Source: Pseudisothecium myosuroides
Taxonomy: Eukaryota > Streptophyta > Bryopsida > Hypnales > Lembophyllaceae
NCBI GenBank assembly: GCA_951799445.1
Contig: OX637296.1
Span: forward strand, 25,234,001-25,298,000
Direction of reading: 5' to 3'
Length of the DNA stretch: 64,000 nt
Each line of letters begins with the position of its first letter. The first letter of the stretch is position 1. Below are positions 48,758 through 60,804 of the stretch, one piece after another. The position numbers and the translations under genes are program-made. A model generated the notes under the pieces. It had not been told where the DNA came from and did no database searches. It saw nothing but the letters and a program-made list of their open reading frames with translations.

Positions 48758-49124
48758 CATTAGAGAAAAAATCAGCCCTCCGGAGGGCTGCTCCGGAGTG
48801 ACATGCCAAGCTATTAAAAAGCTTGGCCTGTCACTCCAGTACTGTCCTGCGGTGAGCAGTCAACTTGGCTGACTGCTCGCCGAAATCGCGATTTTTTTAT
48901 TTTTTATTTTATTTTTAATTATTTTATTTTATTTTTAATTATTTTTTTAAGATTAAAAATAAAAATAAAAAAATAAAAAATAAAAAAAAACTTACTAGTA
49001 ATTTTCGGTTCCTGCGCTAGTTCTGCTGCAGTTTCTGCCGGGCGGAAATAGGGGAAAAACTATTTTTTTGGCAAAAAACAAGTAAATTTCAGGGCCCTCC
49101 GGAGGGCTGATTTTTTCTCTAATG
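48758..49124. mobile_element. MITE with GC-rich CCGGAGGGC subterminal hairpins
   Basis: A 367-bp element: CATTAGAGAAAAAATCAGCC at the left is exactly inverted at the right (GGCTGATTTTTTCTCTAATG), and the pairing extends through CCTCCGGAGGGC. Nested hairpins lie inside: GGAGTGACATGCCAAGC with GCTTGGCCTGTCACTCC, and GAGCAGTCA with TGACTGCTC, followed by an AT tract. Ends share CATTAGA with the 16159/43939 family but the interior is unrelated. Target duplication is unclear. Confidence 0.85.
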
Positions 49125-49271
49125 TCATTCTTCAACTCACTCTTGGAGTGGAAATTGTTTTTGGAAAATTTTCTCTCTCAATTCTTACATTGGTCGTTGT
49201 TGATGTGGAGCCGGGCTTTGCATGAATACATGTCAGTGGTCATTTTTGAGGTTTAAGGGCATCCTAGGAAA

Positions 49272-49490
49272 AGAAATAATGGGGGTCTTGGGAGTCAAGT
49301 TAGTAGGGGTCTTGGGAATCAGGTTAGTGGCGGTCTTGGGAGTCAAGTTAGATAGGGGTTTTGGGAGTCAGCTTAGTTGGGGGTCTTGGGAGCAAGTTAG
49401 TTGAGGGTCTTGGGAGTCAAGTTAGTTGGGGGTCTTGGAAGGGGTTGTTGGGAACATGATTAGTGGGGGCCTTTGGAGCGGGTTGTTAGG
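49272..49490. repeat. G-rich ~30-bp minisatellite
   Basis: About seven units of the pattern GTTAGTnGGGGTCTTGGGAGTCAA, increasingly degraded to the right. The plus strand has repeated GGGG and GGG runs. No gene. Confidence 0.8.
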
Positions 49491-50826
49491 GACATTTTCT
49501 TTGACATTTTCAAACCTCCTCTTTGAATTTTGTCCATAACTTCTGATTGGATACTTGAAATCTCAAATATCTTTTTGGAGATGAAAATTATCTTGATTTT
49601 CCAACTTTTTTTTAGTTCAAAGTTTTTTAGAAAAATTTATTCTACTATATTAAAATGAGGCCTGAGATTCTACTTTGAACAAAATGCTTGCTTTTCACTT
49701 AACTATGAGTGTTTGAGCTCCTACTAATTCTAGTTTCCATATCCCTCAGGTTTTTTTTACCTCCTACCACCCCTCTTGTATAAAGAGCTTTTCTTCTAAT
49801 TTCTATATACATAAAATAAGTGGCATTTGAAGTTGTGTGAGATAGTTGCCAAATAATTTGATTACTTTGAATTTAATGCCAAATTTTCTAAAACTAATGG
49901 GATAGTTATTCCTAATTGCTAATACCTCCTTATACATTGTGGCAAATTTATGAATCCAAAAAAATGTTAGAGAAATGTCTCGGTCTGAATTTAGAGCAAC
50001 AACCTACCCAAGGCCCTATCAAGCTCCTTTAGACATTGTTAATAATGCAAATTTTGCTCTAGTGTAAAGAACCCTAGCTATACCCCTTCCCCCCCTCTCA
50101 TCTATCAAAAACGACATTTCCTTCCATAACTCCTCATGGGCAAATCCAATTGTAATTTTTTCTGGTGAAGTGGCAAAGTACACCTTGTCCTTACATCCCA
50201 AAAAAATTCAAAAAATACAATGAATATTTCTATTTTTAGTGAGTTGACTAAAATTGTTATATTGCCAAAAAATGTTGCTTGGTCCTTTAGGGGTTGGGTC
50301 AAAGCTTGAGTTGCGTGGCCTTAAATTTCATGGCTTCAATCACTTGGTTTCAAAATTCCATGGCTTTAATCATGTCTATTTTTTTTTATCACCCAATGCA
50401 CCTTATATTTTTTAATATATAAGAATATTAGCTAGTCTAATTTTGACCTTCACTAGAATTTATCCTAAAGGAACACTATGTTGGTGAGAGGTACTAAATG
50501 AAAAGTATTATTAATATTATTAACCAATATTGTGAAGGTCCCTTGCATGTCAAAACATTAGCAAAGTGCAAGAATATAATTTAGGAGCACTACAGGAGCA
50601 TGAGAACCAATGAACTAAATTGTAAACCAAATTTAAGGCTTTCCCAAGTATCCCATGAAAGAAGATTCTCCATTTTCTATCTCACTCTTGGGACACATCT
50701 CTACGATTTTATAATGTCATGGCTGGTTGTACACTCGACAGTTCGGATGTGCTACTTCCCAAACCCATTGTCAATCGACTCTACAGAATCTGGTGTTCTC
50801 GGTGCCATGACAAGGAAGACTCAGGA
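49491..50826. other. AT-rich DNA, end of a TTAA-type element, NAGLU 3' flank
   Basis: GGTCCTTTAGGGG ends at 50293 and matches the TTAA-family terminus, but is followed by TTGG, so its flank has decayed. The portion near 50827 is presumably 3' UTR of the minus-strand gene. Confidence 0.5.
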
Positions 50827-53800
50827 TCATTTAGAGGCCTCCGATACCATTGCAGAGGGCCGAGTATCCACAATGAGGTCTGCGTACTTCTCATACAGTG
50901 TCATGGCAATTTCCAATGCATCACCCGTAGCTGCCGTGGGATACACGTTTGATGCCGTTTGCCAATTGTTCGTTAACGCAATCCAATCTCGTCTCCATTC
51001 TTGAAAAGCAAAGGATGCGTTGTCACGGAGGGACTGCTTCAAGTATTTCAGATAAATTGCAGCTCTGGGAAGGTAGTAGTCACGAGTCAAACCACTCCAC
51101 ATCTTGTTTGCTGCACACATCCGAATGTCAGTCACAGAAGCCCATGCTGTGGCAGATTTATCTATACATTCTACGGTTGGAAGAATTGTCAAGGATGCCT
51201 ACATCTAGTTCCTGAGGCAGCTGACACACATCTATCCTGCAATTAAGCTCTAAGTATCCAAATGACCAACAGTGGATACTTCCATATCAATGGGAGTTGA
51301 AACAAGTAATTTAGGAAACTTCAAGATAAAAAATGGAACAATAGAAAGAGGAAATCATACGCCGCATTTTTGAATGATAGAAATGTGTATTGGAAGATAC
51401 AATAATCGACTATTAGCTCCCAAAGTGGACTTTCAATTCTTGGATGGGGCACTTGGGGGCAATCAACTAACTTTTCTACAGCAGCATCGCCGCCAGGTGG
51501 GTAGAACAAGCAGATGCAATTGTATTTACCGTAATCATGAAGTGGGCTTGGCTTGACATCGGTATTGTCAAACCACATTGTGACCTGTGTCCTTGCGTTC
51601 CATTCATACTGCCACACCAAGGATATGTATTAGATTAAAACAATTTGCAAAATTGGTTATTTGATAGTCGGGTAAGAAGTTAAACCAAGCTCTTGCTATA
51701 TAAGGGCATACTGATTAATATTAATGCTGCATGTCAGACATTTTAACAAAATCCATGCTCAATACGAGAATCCTGAAAGACAACGCTGATTGATTCCGCA
51801 TCTCATAAAGCTGAAAAAATGTAAACCATCAGAGAAACTGATTAGTATCTCTCGTCTTTTGAAACTGAAAAATTCAATGTCTTGCTATGATCTACGAGTT
51901 GGTTAAAAGATGGCCTCCGAGATTTACGAGCTTCTTTTCATCGTCGGTTGTTCCAAGCGCCTTAGCACTTTCTAGCCAGGGTCCTAGTAAAAACTCCTCG
52001 CTGGCACCTAGTAACTCATCCATATCACAGAGAAGCTCCAAAAGCAGACGGCTTGAATTTTCCACTTTTTCGACGTTGGAGCGCTTATATTCTTCCACAA
52101 CCTCGGAGTGAAGTTGATTGGCAAGCTTCGATAGCACTTGCCGTGTCAGATCCACAACGTCATACCTGCCGATTGATTGCCATGTTAACACAGACGAATT
52201 CCTTACCATGAAACCGGAAATACACAACAGGATAGACACAATACTTGTGAGGAATTAAACAACATATAAAGTACTATCTTTTAGCACAGTAGTATCTTTT
52301 CGATATTCCCCACAGGCAACACAAATAACGGAAAGACTTCTGATAGGCAGGTATTGAACCTGTAAGGCTTGCTAAGACTCAATGCATCGGCTGAGGCAAG
52401 AAGATACTGTAAAGCCACAGCCGCATCTCGTGGAGAGTACCACATGTGTTGAGGATGAGTAAGAAGTTGTTGTCCTAGTGACAAATGAGAGTGGCCGAAG
52501 CTACCCCTCTCTCCTAATGGATTTTGCGGGTAAGGCACAAGTCGTTCGGGACTATAATCAGGGAATTCAACGATGACATCTCCATTATGGTCCTGCCAGA
52601 ACCATAAAAAGGGAAGAAATAGATGAATGAGCTCTTTGGCCACACATGGCATGCCAGTGTAGCTGCTATTTGGGGGATTGCATGCAACAATAAAGAGTAG
52701 AGAAAAAGAGACATCACTTTCTGGAGATAAAGAGCATCCACAGACCAGAAGCACTGGTCCGCACAGCAAATGAACTTAAAAAACACTAAAGATTCGTTCA
52801 GAAACGTACTGCAATTCCGTCGGAGCAATTGTATATAGACTGGTGTAACATCTTCCATGCTATTCGTGCACCAGCTGTTGCTGCTCCATATCGTCTCCTT
52901 GCATATGTCTCAATCCAGTTCTAAACACCCCACAAGTCTAAGAACGTATATGTAGAAGTGTTTTTTTCTCTCAAAGCATGCCATATTTTCCACATCACGA
53001 GGAGTAGGACATTATTTAGTATCTCCCAAATATAGTTGAACACTGCATCAGGTTTGTAAGAGCCACTTTAGATTGAACCAAAGTTACGTACAATTAGGGG
53101 TGATATAACAAGCTTAAGATAATCCATTGCATTGTGACAGCTTATGACGCATTTGAAGTAACAAGTGTCCAATCAGACCTTGTCCTCTCAAGTATTTTTA
53201 GCATGCCACAGAGGAGCTATGTTAGCGTCACCTCTTCCAGCTCTTCTTATTACTTGGCCAACAGTAGTGTAAAGTTCACAAGGAACAAAAGGAGGCAAAA
53301 CGTATTAATAAAAGTGATTTCAGCGCCAATCCAGATGCAGGATTTTTTCTTATCTCACGCTTGCTGCTTCGACCTGAGCAATCTAAAGTGGCCCTCAGTT
53401 TCAGTAGTAGTAAAATACGAAACTTTAATGCAAAGCTCTGATCCTATGACACCACAAGATTCCAAAGGATCCTACAATAAGGGAACTATCCAAAACTTCA
53501 TTATTATATTACACCCCCTCCATAGTGTTGGCCGAGCACAAATTCTATACAGTTGCCGAGGGAGGTAAGCAGTTGGGCGGCCAGTGACTAACCTCAACGT
53601 CGATAGTTGCATGATTAAAAGCCATTTCAGCCATGAGGTCATACACAACCGGGTTCTGCTCAATGCCTTCCATACACATGCCCACGCCTACCTGGATAAG
53701 AAGTCCCACAACTGCCGGACTCAACAAATACAATGACCGGCGGTAGTGAAAACGAAGTCATCGTAGATTCCTAATTTAAATCTCCCCTAAAATTTTCTAT

Positions 53801-56800
53801 AAAATATTCACCGACAAATCTAAAAAACAGCCATTCGCATCCTCGGACGAGAATTAGCAAACTCATGCATGTGGCTGCTGGGATTCAAGCCCAGGTCTCC
53901 ACGGCCACAACGTGGAATTCTCACCACTAAACTACAGCCACACATTGGTGCCTCCCATCCTTGAAGAAAGAAACTCTAAACCTTTCTCTCTTCGTAGTAA
54001 CGCCTAACGAAAGAAAATTTCACCAGGTAATGTGCTTACCATAGTTGAATTGGGGCTAGTTGCTGCCTCAACAGGTCCAGATCCCAATACGTCCAACCGC
54101 CCATACATCTCCACATTACCACCGAAATTGTGCAACATACACCTGCGTTTGCATGAGGGTAACAATAAAGTGCATCACTTAATACTTTTTGGCCTTTGCA
54201 CGTTATGATTCTACATTTTAGCGAGTGAAGAACCCTGGCGTCCATGACATTGTTTGAATATGCAGCTTTAATTTATTTTCATTCAGAGTGTTCCATCAAG
54301 CCTGAGTCCTGAGGACATATTTCATACTGGATATACTAGCATGTTTGAGTTTACGAATGTCACTTTACCAGATATACGGGATGCCATAGAAATGATCTGA
54401 CCGCAACCATATAGGTTTTACATCTGCAAAAAGGTCCAGTACGACCATTTTCCCGACCGGAACTGAATGCAGCAAAGCCTGCGGCAGAATGCAGAATCAA
54501 CAATCAACGAATGTCAAAGAAATACAACAAATAAGGGAGCACTCTTGCATTCAGGAATACAATACAAAAGCACAGTTGGCAACAGAAGTTACAACCTTCA
54601 TCTGTGGAGGCTTCCAAAATGTATCATCTGAAGCAAACAACCAGCCCTGCTCAAGAAAAAATCTTGAATCAGTGGAAATAAAAAACATCAAAAATGAGAT
54701 TGAAGACATTTGAAGATGGCTACTAGATCGATCAGATCGTTCCACTGCAGTATTAAATGAAGCAGCGAAACAGAAAACGGCAATTCCAAAATATACTACT
54801 TTGAGCTTTGATCGATCATATTCGGAAAAATAGAATTCAGACTCGGCCAAATTTCATATCACCAGAACCAGAGAAGAACACTGCATGTGTTGGTCAAAAA
54901 CTAAATGATATTGACCATTTGTCCCAACTCAAAAGTACCAAAAGCAACATTAGGTCAATTTGGGCCTCTTCGTCAATTCAGGGGTTAAGACAGAAAAAGG
55001 TGGGATTGGGCTTGCCTGCATGAGCCAGATAGCGTCTTCGTCAGCAGCACTCATGGCTTTATATACGATTGCACCAAGAGCTGAGATATAAGACGGATCA
55101 TCTGTTGGTGGTTGATTCTCATTGAAGGTATCACTGCACAACAGATGATTCCTTTCAATGTTGTATTCTAAATAAGTTAACATCACACGATGACCAAATT
55201 AGCTAAATAATCAAAGACCAAGGATAAACTGTTGATTATGTTGTTCATCACAATTCACATGGAAAAACATGAATAGAAATTCTATGAAATCAGTGGAGCT
55301 CACCAGTTATAGATATGTTGAGTTCTACCATACTCTGCAACAATCATCGTAAGCCAGGTCAGTGCTTCACGGGCTAAATGTTCTTCCACTCCAAACCATC
55401 ATCAACCAAAGCAATAGAGAATTCAGTGTAAACTGCTGGTGGTAGACTATAGTATGAGGCGGGAGACACTCCATAGAAACTCGGAACACTGCAGTTTCTT
55501 AATACAGATACAGAAACTATTACATCGCGAATTATCAAGTAGATTGGTATCAGACGCGTGGTGAACCTTTAATCTGTTGGAGGATAAAGGCCTTTCCGAT
55601 CTCCACAAACAATGGGTCTTTGGGGTCCAAGAGGAATGTACAGCAATATCGCATGTCACCATTCACTGTATTCCTGCTTAGATAACAGGTCTGTGTTATC
55701 GACTTTCCTTGTAAGATCTTACCACATCTTCGAAATCATCACACGCTTCGCGATCTAAAACTATGACAGAAACTTTAGCATGAAATAAACAGCTTGAGAG
55801 AAATTCAATTACGTCCTAAAACCCAAGTAACACAAGGGGTCTATTCAAAGTACATCTACAGATGCAGGGTTCACGGTGAGGTCAAAAGACGTGAAAGGAA
55901 GATGCACAAGATAACGGTTAAAAATGAATAACTTAGATTTGGAAAGAAATGGGAGAATTCCGAACCATTCTCCTAGACGAGTGACTTTTGCAGAAGGATA
56001 TTTCTTAGTAATGGCAGCAGGAACATTACCCCCAAATGCTGGCAGAACTGCATTATAATAAACAAATAAATAAATAAAATAGACTAAACAAAACACATTT
56101 CTGACTGAGTCGAATATGCCAGAAAATGCATGTAAGCCTTCAGACAATTACTTATGGCACGGCACTAATGTCACAGGTGTAAAAACGAAAATGCAAAAGC
56201 TCTGTGAAGCTGAAACGAGAAAGATGAAAAAACAGAACTTACCTGGCGTCATCCCAAGCTCCTGCATGCGAGCCAAAATTTTGATTTGTAGCTGCAACTG
56301 CTGGTCAAGCCATGTCTGCGGTAATGGGCCTCCCCATCTACCAAGCATACAAAGTTTACATAATTTCAAAATTACGACAATACCATGTGCTACTCTCCTC
56401 GTGTTGCTATATCATGAATCATGCTGACTTTGTAAAACGACTAGACTCTCGGAAAACAAAGGAATAAGCATGACAACAGTATCGACCGGCAGAAAACATG
56501 ACGACATGAAGGCAAAGTCTATTACCTTTTCAAATTACCCATTCGAGCCCAGGCAAGAAAAGCTGGTCCACCAAAGTAGTCATCCAATTCAGCCTTGGTT
56601 AGGTTGAAGGCTTCACTCTGTCGCACCACTCAGCATCCGAAACAGGAGTAAATATCTACTTGCAGCCTCTGGGAATGATTCTCAACGGGCTTGTCCTCCG
56701 TCAGACTAAGAAAACTATCTCTAAGTTTGCAGCAGAGCAACAAGCATATTGTTGGCTCTCGATACGCAAGCAATCAGCAGAGAAACCTCAAGGTACGTTA

Positions 56801-58626
56801 GGAAAAAATATTAGAAAATATGATGACATAGTGTCTCTGCCGCACAAAGCACTCAGAAAGCAAGTGGAAACAGAGGTCACCCGATTGCAGACATTGTCAA
56901 GAATCCATCAGACCTGAAAGACCTTCTGCCATAAAGCCTCTTGACCTGTAAATGCCAGAGGTAAGTTGATCCCTTGCAAGGCCATCCAGTCGATCTCCTT
57001 CTCCCATCGCTCCCATGTCCACCAGACATAGGAATCTGCACAAGGAGCAATTCTGAGGGAATCAGAACCCTCCCAAGGTACATGAACTAAGAAAATTCAA
57101 CCTATTTTCCAATTCTGTACGTGAAGCATCATAAAGCATTGCGGTGGCTTCAATTGAGACCACTGAAAGTGCGCTCATCTCTATTGACAAAACTTCAACT
57201 CCCATGTAGAACTGAATCCCAGAAGTATACTACTCTCTAACAATGGGAATCACAATTCAAGCAATGGCCCCCATTTGTACCGGATACATACAACTTGATG
57301 TGACGACATTTTGGTAGTAGTTCCATTCAACAGGCCGTTGAATTGTCAATGTATCATGTTGCACTCGTGGAAGAAATCCAGGTCTGGGTACGGTATGGAG
57401 CTGAGCCCCACCGGTCTTGTCCCAAGAAATATGCACACCACACCAGTGTTTCAAGTACCAGTGCAGGCCAGCACAGAGCTCTACACCTGTTGTTCCCAAT
57501 ATCCTGGATTCGCATTGTTAGCAAGTAACACAAAATATTGGAGTAAAAACGTACAAAGCACGAGAAAGATCACAGAGTACGCTTACCAACAAGAAATTTT
57601 CATGAGTTTTCAAGTGGATAAAACAGCATTCAATCTGTGAGCTAAATATCAGAATATGACGAGGTTTCAATCCAGTTATTGAATGTACATCAGAAATTTC
57701 AGAATCGTCCTATTTGTTGGCTCAACCTAATTGACCATTTTGGTCTCTTAGAAGAATTAATTCAGTTAGGTCTAGCTGAACATCTCGGATCCTACTCTCA
57801 AGGAATTTTTTTGACACATTCAGTTGGCTATCACATCCAAATGAGAATGTCATAGTAAAAAATACCTAAACTTAATGAAGTAACTATGAAATTGCAAAAT
57901 TCAAAAGCATCTACCTATTGAAGAGTGTATACTCAAGTAACGCTGCTCAGGGTGGGAAAAGACCTTATTTCAGGAGCTCTTCCGAACAATCCTCCAGATG
58001 GGTGATTTTGGATTTGGAAACAGGACTTTCCTCCGCATTTCTCCTGTCAAAATACCATGACTGAGAAATACTTGTCACCACACACGCTTAAAGCACTAAT
58101 AAGCTCATATGATAATCATCACAAGCTAACAATCAGAAACTGACATACACAACTCGTTGTGGGATCTGGCGAGTTTAGCTGTTGAGACTTTCAGGTAGAA
58201 GTGATGACATTTGCGCATCACATGCCTAATTTAGAACACTCCAGTAGATACACTCTAAAATTGGCAATGAAAACAGACGAACACACCAATGGCACCATGG
58301 ACATACCACCGCAAACAAAAACAGATGCTAAAACGAGCATATGATAATTCACAGAGTAATGCATAGAGGTGCCCCCAGCTGAGAACTCCATCAAAACCAG
58401 AAAACCTTACCTTCACGATGACACGAAACTCAAAACTTGAAACATGGTTTGGAAGCAACCGCGCAAGGACACTCTGCGCAGCATGCTCTTGAGTTGATGC
58501 TGAAGCCCTCTCTGAATCTATCCTTTTCAAAACTGCCTCATACTCCGGTACGAAGCACTCAGAGAGGGTCACTAGAAAGAACAGACAGACGGCGAACCAT
58601 GTCTTCACCGTCACAAAGACTGCCAT
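50827..58626 (-). CDS. NAGLU: alpha-N-acetylglucosaminidase (GH89)
   Basis: Removes terminal alpha-linked GlcNAc in the vacuole or secretory pathway; the human orthologue degrades heparan sulfate. I join 19 exons on the minus strand: 58626-58411, 58043-57964, 57503-57292, 57035-56914, 56617-56526, 56337-56243, 56047-55966, 55673-55567, 55334-55304, 55133-55016, 54646-54596, 54478-54369, 54142-54040, 53691-53593, 52920-52810, 52592-52360, 52165-51928, 51608-51530, 51110-50827. Phases close to 2463 nt, 820 aa (Arabidopsis about 806). Residues 1-25 form a signal peptide. Landmarks: [57 protein letters not shown] (E351), [16 protein letters not shown] and [14 protein letters not shown] (E481); the two Glu fit the GH89 catalytic pair. 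Intron 10 has a GC donor (CAG|GCAAGC). Intron 13 carries tRNA-His. Confidence 0.95.
53870..53941 (-). tRNA. trnH-GUG: tRNA-His (GTG)
   Basis: The 72-nt minus-strand sequence folds as a cloverleaf. The acceptor GTGGCTG pairs with CAGCCAC, with discriminator A at 53870; the D arm contains GTTTAGTGGTGAGAA; the anticodon stem CCACG/CGTGG holds loop TTGTGGC with anticodon GTG; the T stem is CTGGG/CCCAG. It closely matches nuclear tRNA-His of plants as I remember it. The T loop reads CTTGAAT, so the usually invariant C56 is T, which weakens box B and may mean a drifting copy. A T6 run lies about 43 nt downstream. It sits inside intron 13 of the NAGLU gene on the same strand. There is no intron in the tRNA. 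Confidence 0.9.
54900..54988. mobile_element. TTAA-type element end inside NAGLU intron 10
   Basis: CTTCGTCAATTCAGGGG followed by TTAA (54985-54988) resembles the right terminus of the TTAA family. It lies about 28 bases from the GC splice donor of the same intron. The left end could not be placed. Confidence 0.4.
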
Positions 58627-59534
58627 TCTGAGTGGGGTAGAGTTTCACTCAATCAAAACGCTGCATGCCCCAGCATCCTCATCGTCTGGACTCTTTCCTT
58701 GCAAAATTTGGAAACAAAAAGAGATTGCACACCAATTCAATACGAGCAGAATAGGGGTTGTCAGGGTTCAAGAAAGGTGCTCGTAGAATGTAGGCAACGC
58801 AATCTGATATAGGCAACGCAATTTGAAATCTGCGAGGGGGCATTGCTATGCGATGAAATTTGTAGAAAAGATTTGGAAACAAAAGACAGAACTGCGTGAC
58901 TGGAATCGAGAATTCTAAGAACCCCTAATTTGAATTGATATGCAAAGACTGCCGGCAATCGGCCATATCCTTGAGCTACAAAGTGGACCATAACCTAGAT
59001 GAGCTTCATACAGACACCAGTTCTCCCAAAAGATCAATAGAGGAGAAGAGGAGAATGTGATACCAGAGACGAAATCAAAAACCATACTCCTGAATTTTCT
59101 TCTAGTACTCTGTATATCATCCACGAGCTGGTCGTCACAGATTTGCAAGCAACACCCGCTCACATCTTCGACAATTCAAAGTCACTCGATCACCGTAAGA
59201 GAACGGGGAAACTGATGCATTCCAACTACAATAGCCTCGTGACAAATGCGCCACATACACGCACCAATTCCCGAAATCCAAAACAACCCAATAGTTCGCT
59301 CGTATTGAATGACAAGCAACAATGCTCCTTCACAATTACAGACAAAAAAAATGTGGAATCTATTGGCGACGGAATCCACAGAAACTGAACAGTTCCAAGT
59401 GCAGAAATCTGCAGTGAGCAAACTTCAATTCTCACGCCGAGCCAAGACGCCAATACGTACAGTAATCTCGACTGCCACGGGATTGCGCTATGAGCGATTC
59501 CACGGGGATGGGGCTATTCTTGACGCCCGTTCTA
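58627..59534. promoter_or_regulatory. NAGLU promoter and upstream flank
   Basis: Moderate GC content directly upstream of the NAGLU start. A short internal near-repeat (CAATCTGATATAGGCAACGC region, about 58795-58830) is present. No core elements can be placed with confidence, and frames on both strands lack motifs. Confidence 0.4.
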
Positions 59535-59709
59535 CAGTAGAACCTCTCTTATTGCATACTGTCTTAGTGCAAATATGCACTAAGAGAGGTTGTGATATTT
59601 GTGAACAGTAGTTGGAGGTCCCATCGTGAGAGGCCACATTAGCCAAAGTTCTGACAGAACCTCTCTTAATGCATAGTCCCGACTCTATGCATTAAGACAG
59701 GTTCTACTG
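59535..59709. mobile_element. Emigrant-like (pogo-type) MITE
   Basis: A 175-bp element flanked by TA (59533-59534, 59710-59711), with ends CAGTAGAACCTCTCTTATTG and TTAAGACAGGTTCTACTG. Internal repeats of the AGAACCTCTCTTA block occur at about 59660. It shares terminal sequence with the 23893 element. No coding capacity. Confidence 0.85.
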
Positions 59710-59711
59710 TA

Positions 59712-60645
59712 TCTGAATCTCGTCTCAGTGTTGTCCACCTTCGATGACAGAGATTCATCTCCATTTCCATTCATCTCCATTCTCTGCTTGTGCAAACCTA
59801 TAAACCTGCAAAAGCCCCGGGTGGTGAAGGTGCTCTGCAAGCCCGCTCTTGCGCTAAGGGAACTAAGGTACCCCCTGTAACTGACCGAATAAGGAATTCC
59901 GACATGGTCTGGAGTAGTAAAGGCAAAACAAATATTTTTGAAAAGTACATCAATAGAAATGACATGGATTGCAAAAAAATTGGTAATTTTATCGCTTGAA
60001 TTGAAATTACTATGAATTTTGGGAGGCAAAAAGTGCGCCGGACCCATGGCCAATGTCTAGACTCTTCCAATTCCAATCATTCAATAACTTTTTACCTAAT
60101 CATTTTTTCCTATTTTTTTTTCACAACTTGGGACATGTGTCATGTATTTATTAGTTCCAACCTTGAAAACAAAAAAAAATTGCATTCTAAGTATGGTCAG
60201 AAATACGTGCACCTATAGGTCAGGAATGGGTCACTGGTCGGGAATGGGGAGGGTTACCTTACACCTAAAAAAGACCGTTTAAGCAATTCAGCTGATTTCA
60301 GCATGGTTCTCATTATTATATTGGGAATTTTTTTTGTGGGGTCTTGTTGGTAGTCCAAAGGGGATTCTAGATTCTCTGAGAATGCATTTTTTGGACACCA
60401 TATGAATAAACTATGGATATTCAAAGTGCTGAAAAGAGGTGTTTCTAAAACCGACCCTCGACTCTCATGAATAGTGCGAGTGCATTTTAGGCAAGAATCT
60501 GTAGGGTTCGGTTTTGGAAAGGGGTTGAAATTGGGTGTAGTTACCTTAGGGTTTGATTTCATTTGCCCACCTTTTCTAGGCCTTAGTCTTGGAGCGGTTC
60601 TTGTGCTTGCAAACTCCTCTTCTTCTTTTTTGCAAATTTTTTGTG
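59712..60645. other. intergenic DNA with dispersed repeat pieces
   Basis: 60340-60480 resembles 13420-13560, and about 59860-60060 resembles 20790-21010 inverted. The stretch 60480-60645 is somewhat GC-richer and leads into the small frame at 60646. Confidence 0.45.
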
Positions 60646-60804
60646 ATGGGGCGAGGTCGAAGAATCCCAGACGTGCTCTTGAAGACCAGATGTCTAGATG
60701 TGCTTATCAAAGATGATGATGTCAACAAATTGGTGGCCGTGGACTTCACAACTGAATATGTAGTTGCAAATGCTAGCATGGACGATTTGCTCATTTTTTA
60801 CTAG
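60646..60804 (+). CDS. small unrecognised open frame, possible gene fragment
   Basis: ATG at 60646 opens 52 codons to TAG: MGRGRRIPDVLLKTRCLDVL, then a DDDVNKLVAVDFTTEYVVAN stretch. The amino-acid composition is protein-like and the upstream ~170 bases look like a leader, but no family is recognised and no downstream exon with clear splice sites follows. It may be the first exon of a gene decayed by insertion, or a chance frame. Confidence 0.25.
   Translation: MGRGRRIPDVLLKTRCLDVLIKDDDVNKLVAVDFTTEYVVANASMDDLLIFY

Noticed and set aside
52340..52375. A TTGAACCTG segment resembling a tRNA T arm
   Set aside because: It lies at the exon 16/intron boundary of NAGLU and no acceptor or anticodon arm can be drawn.
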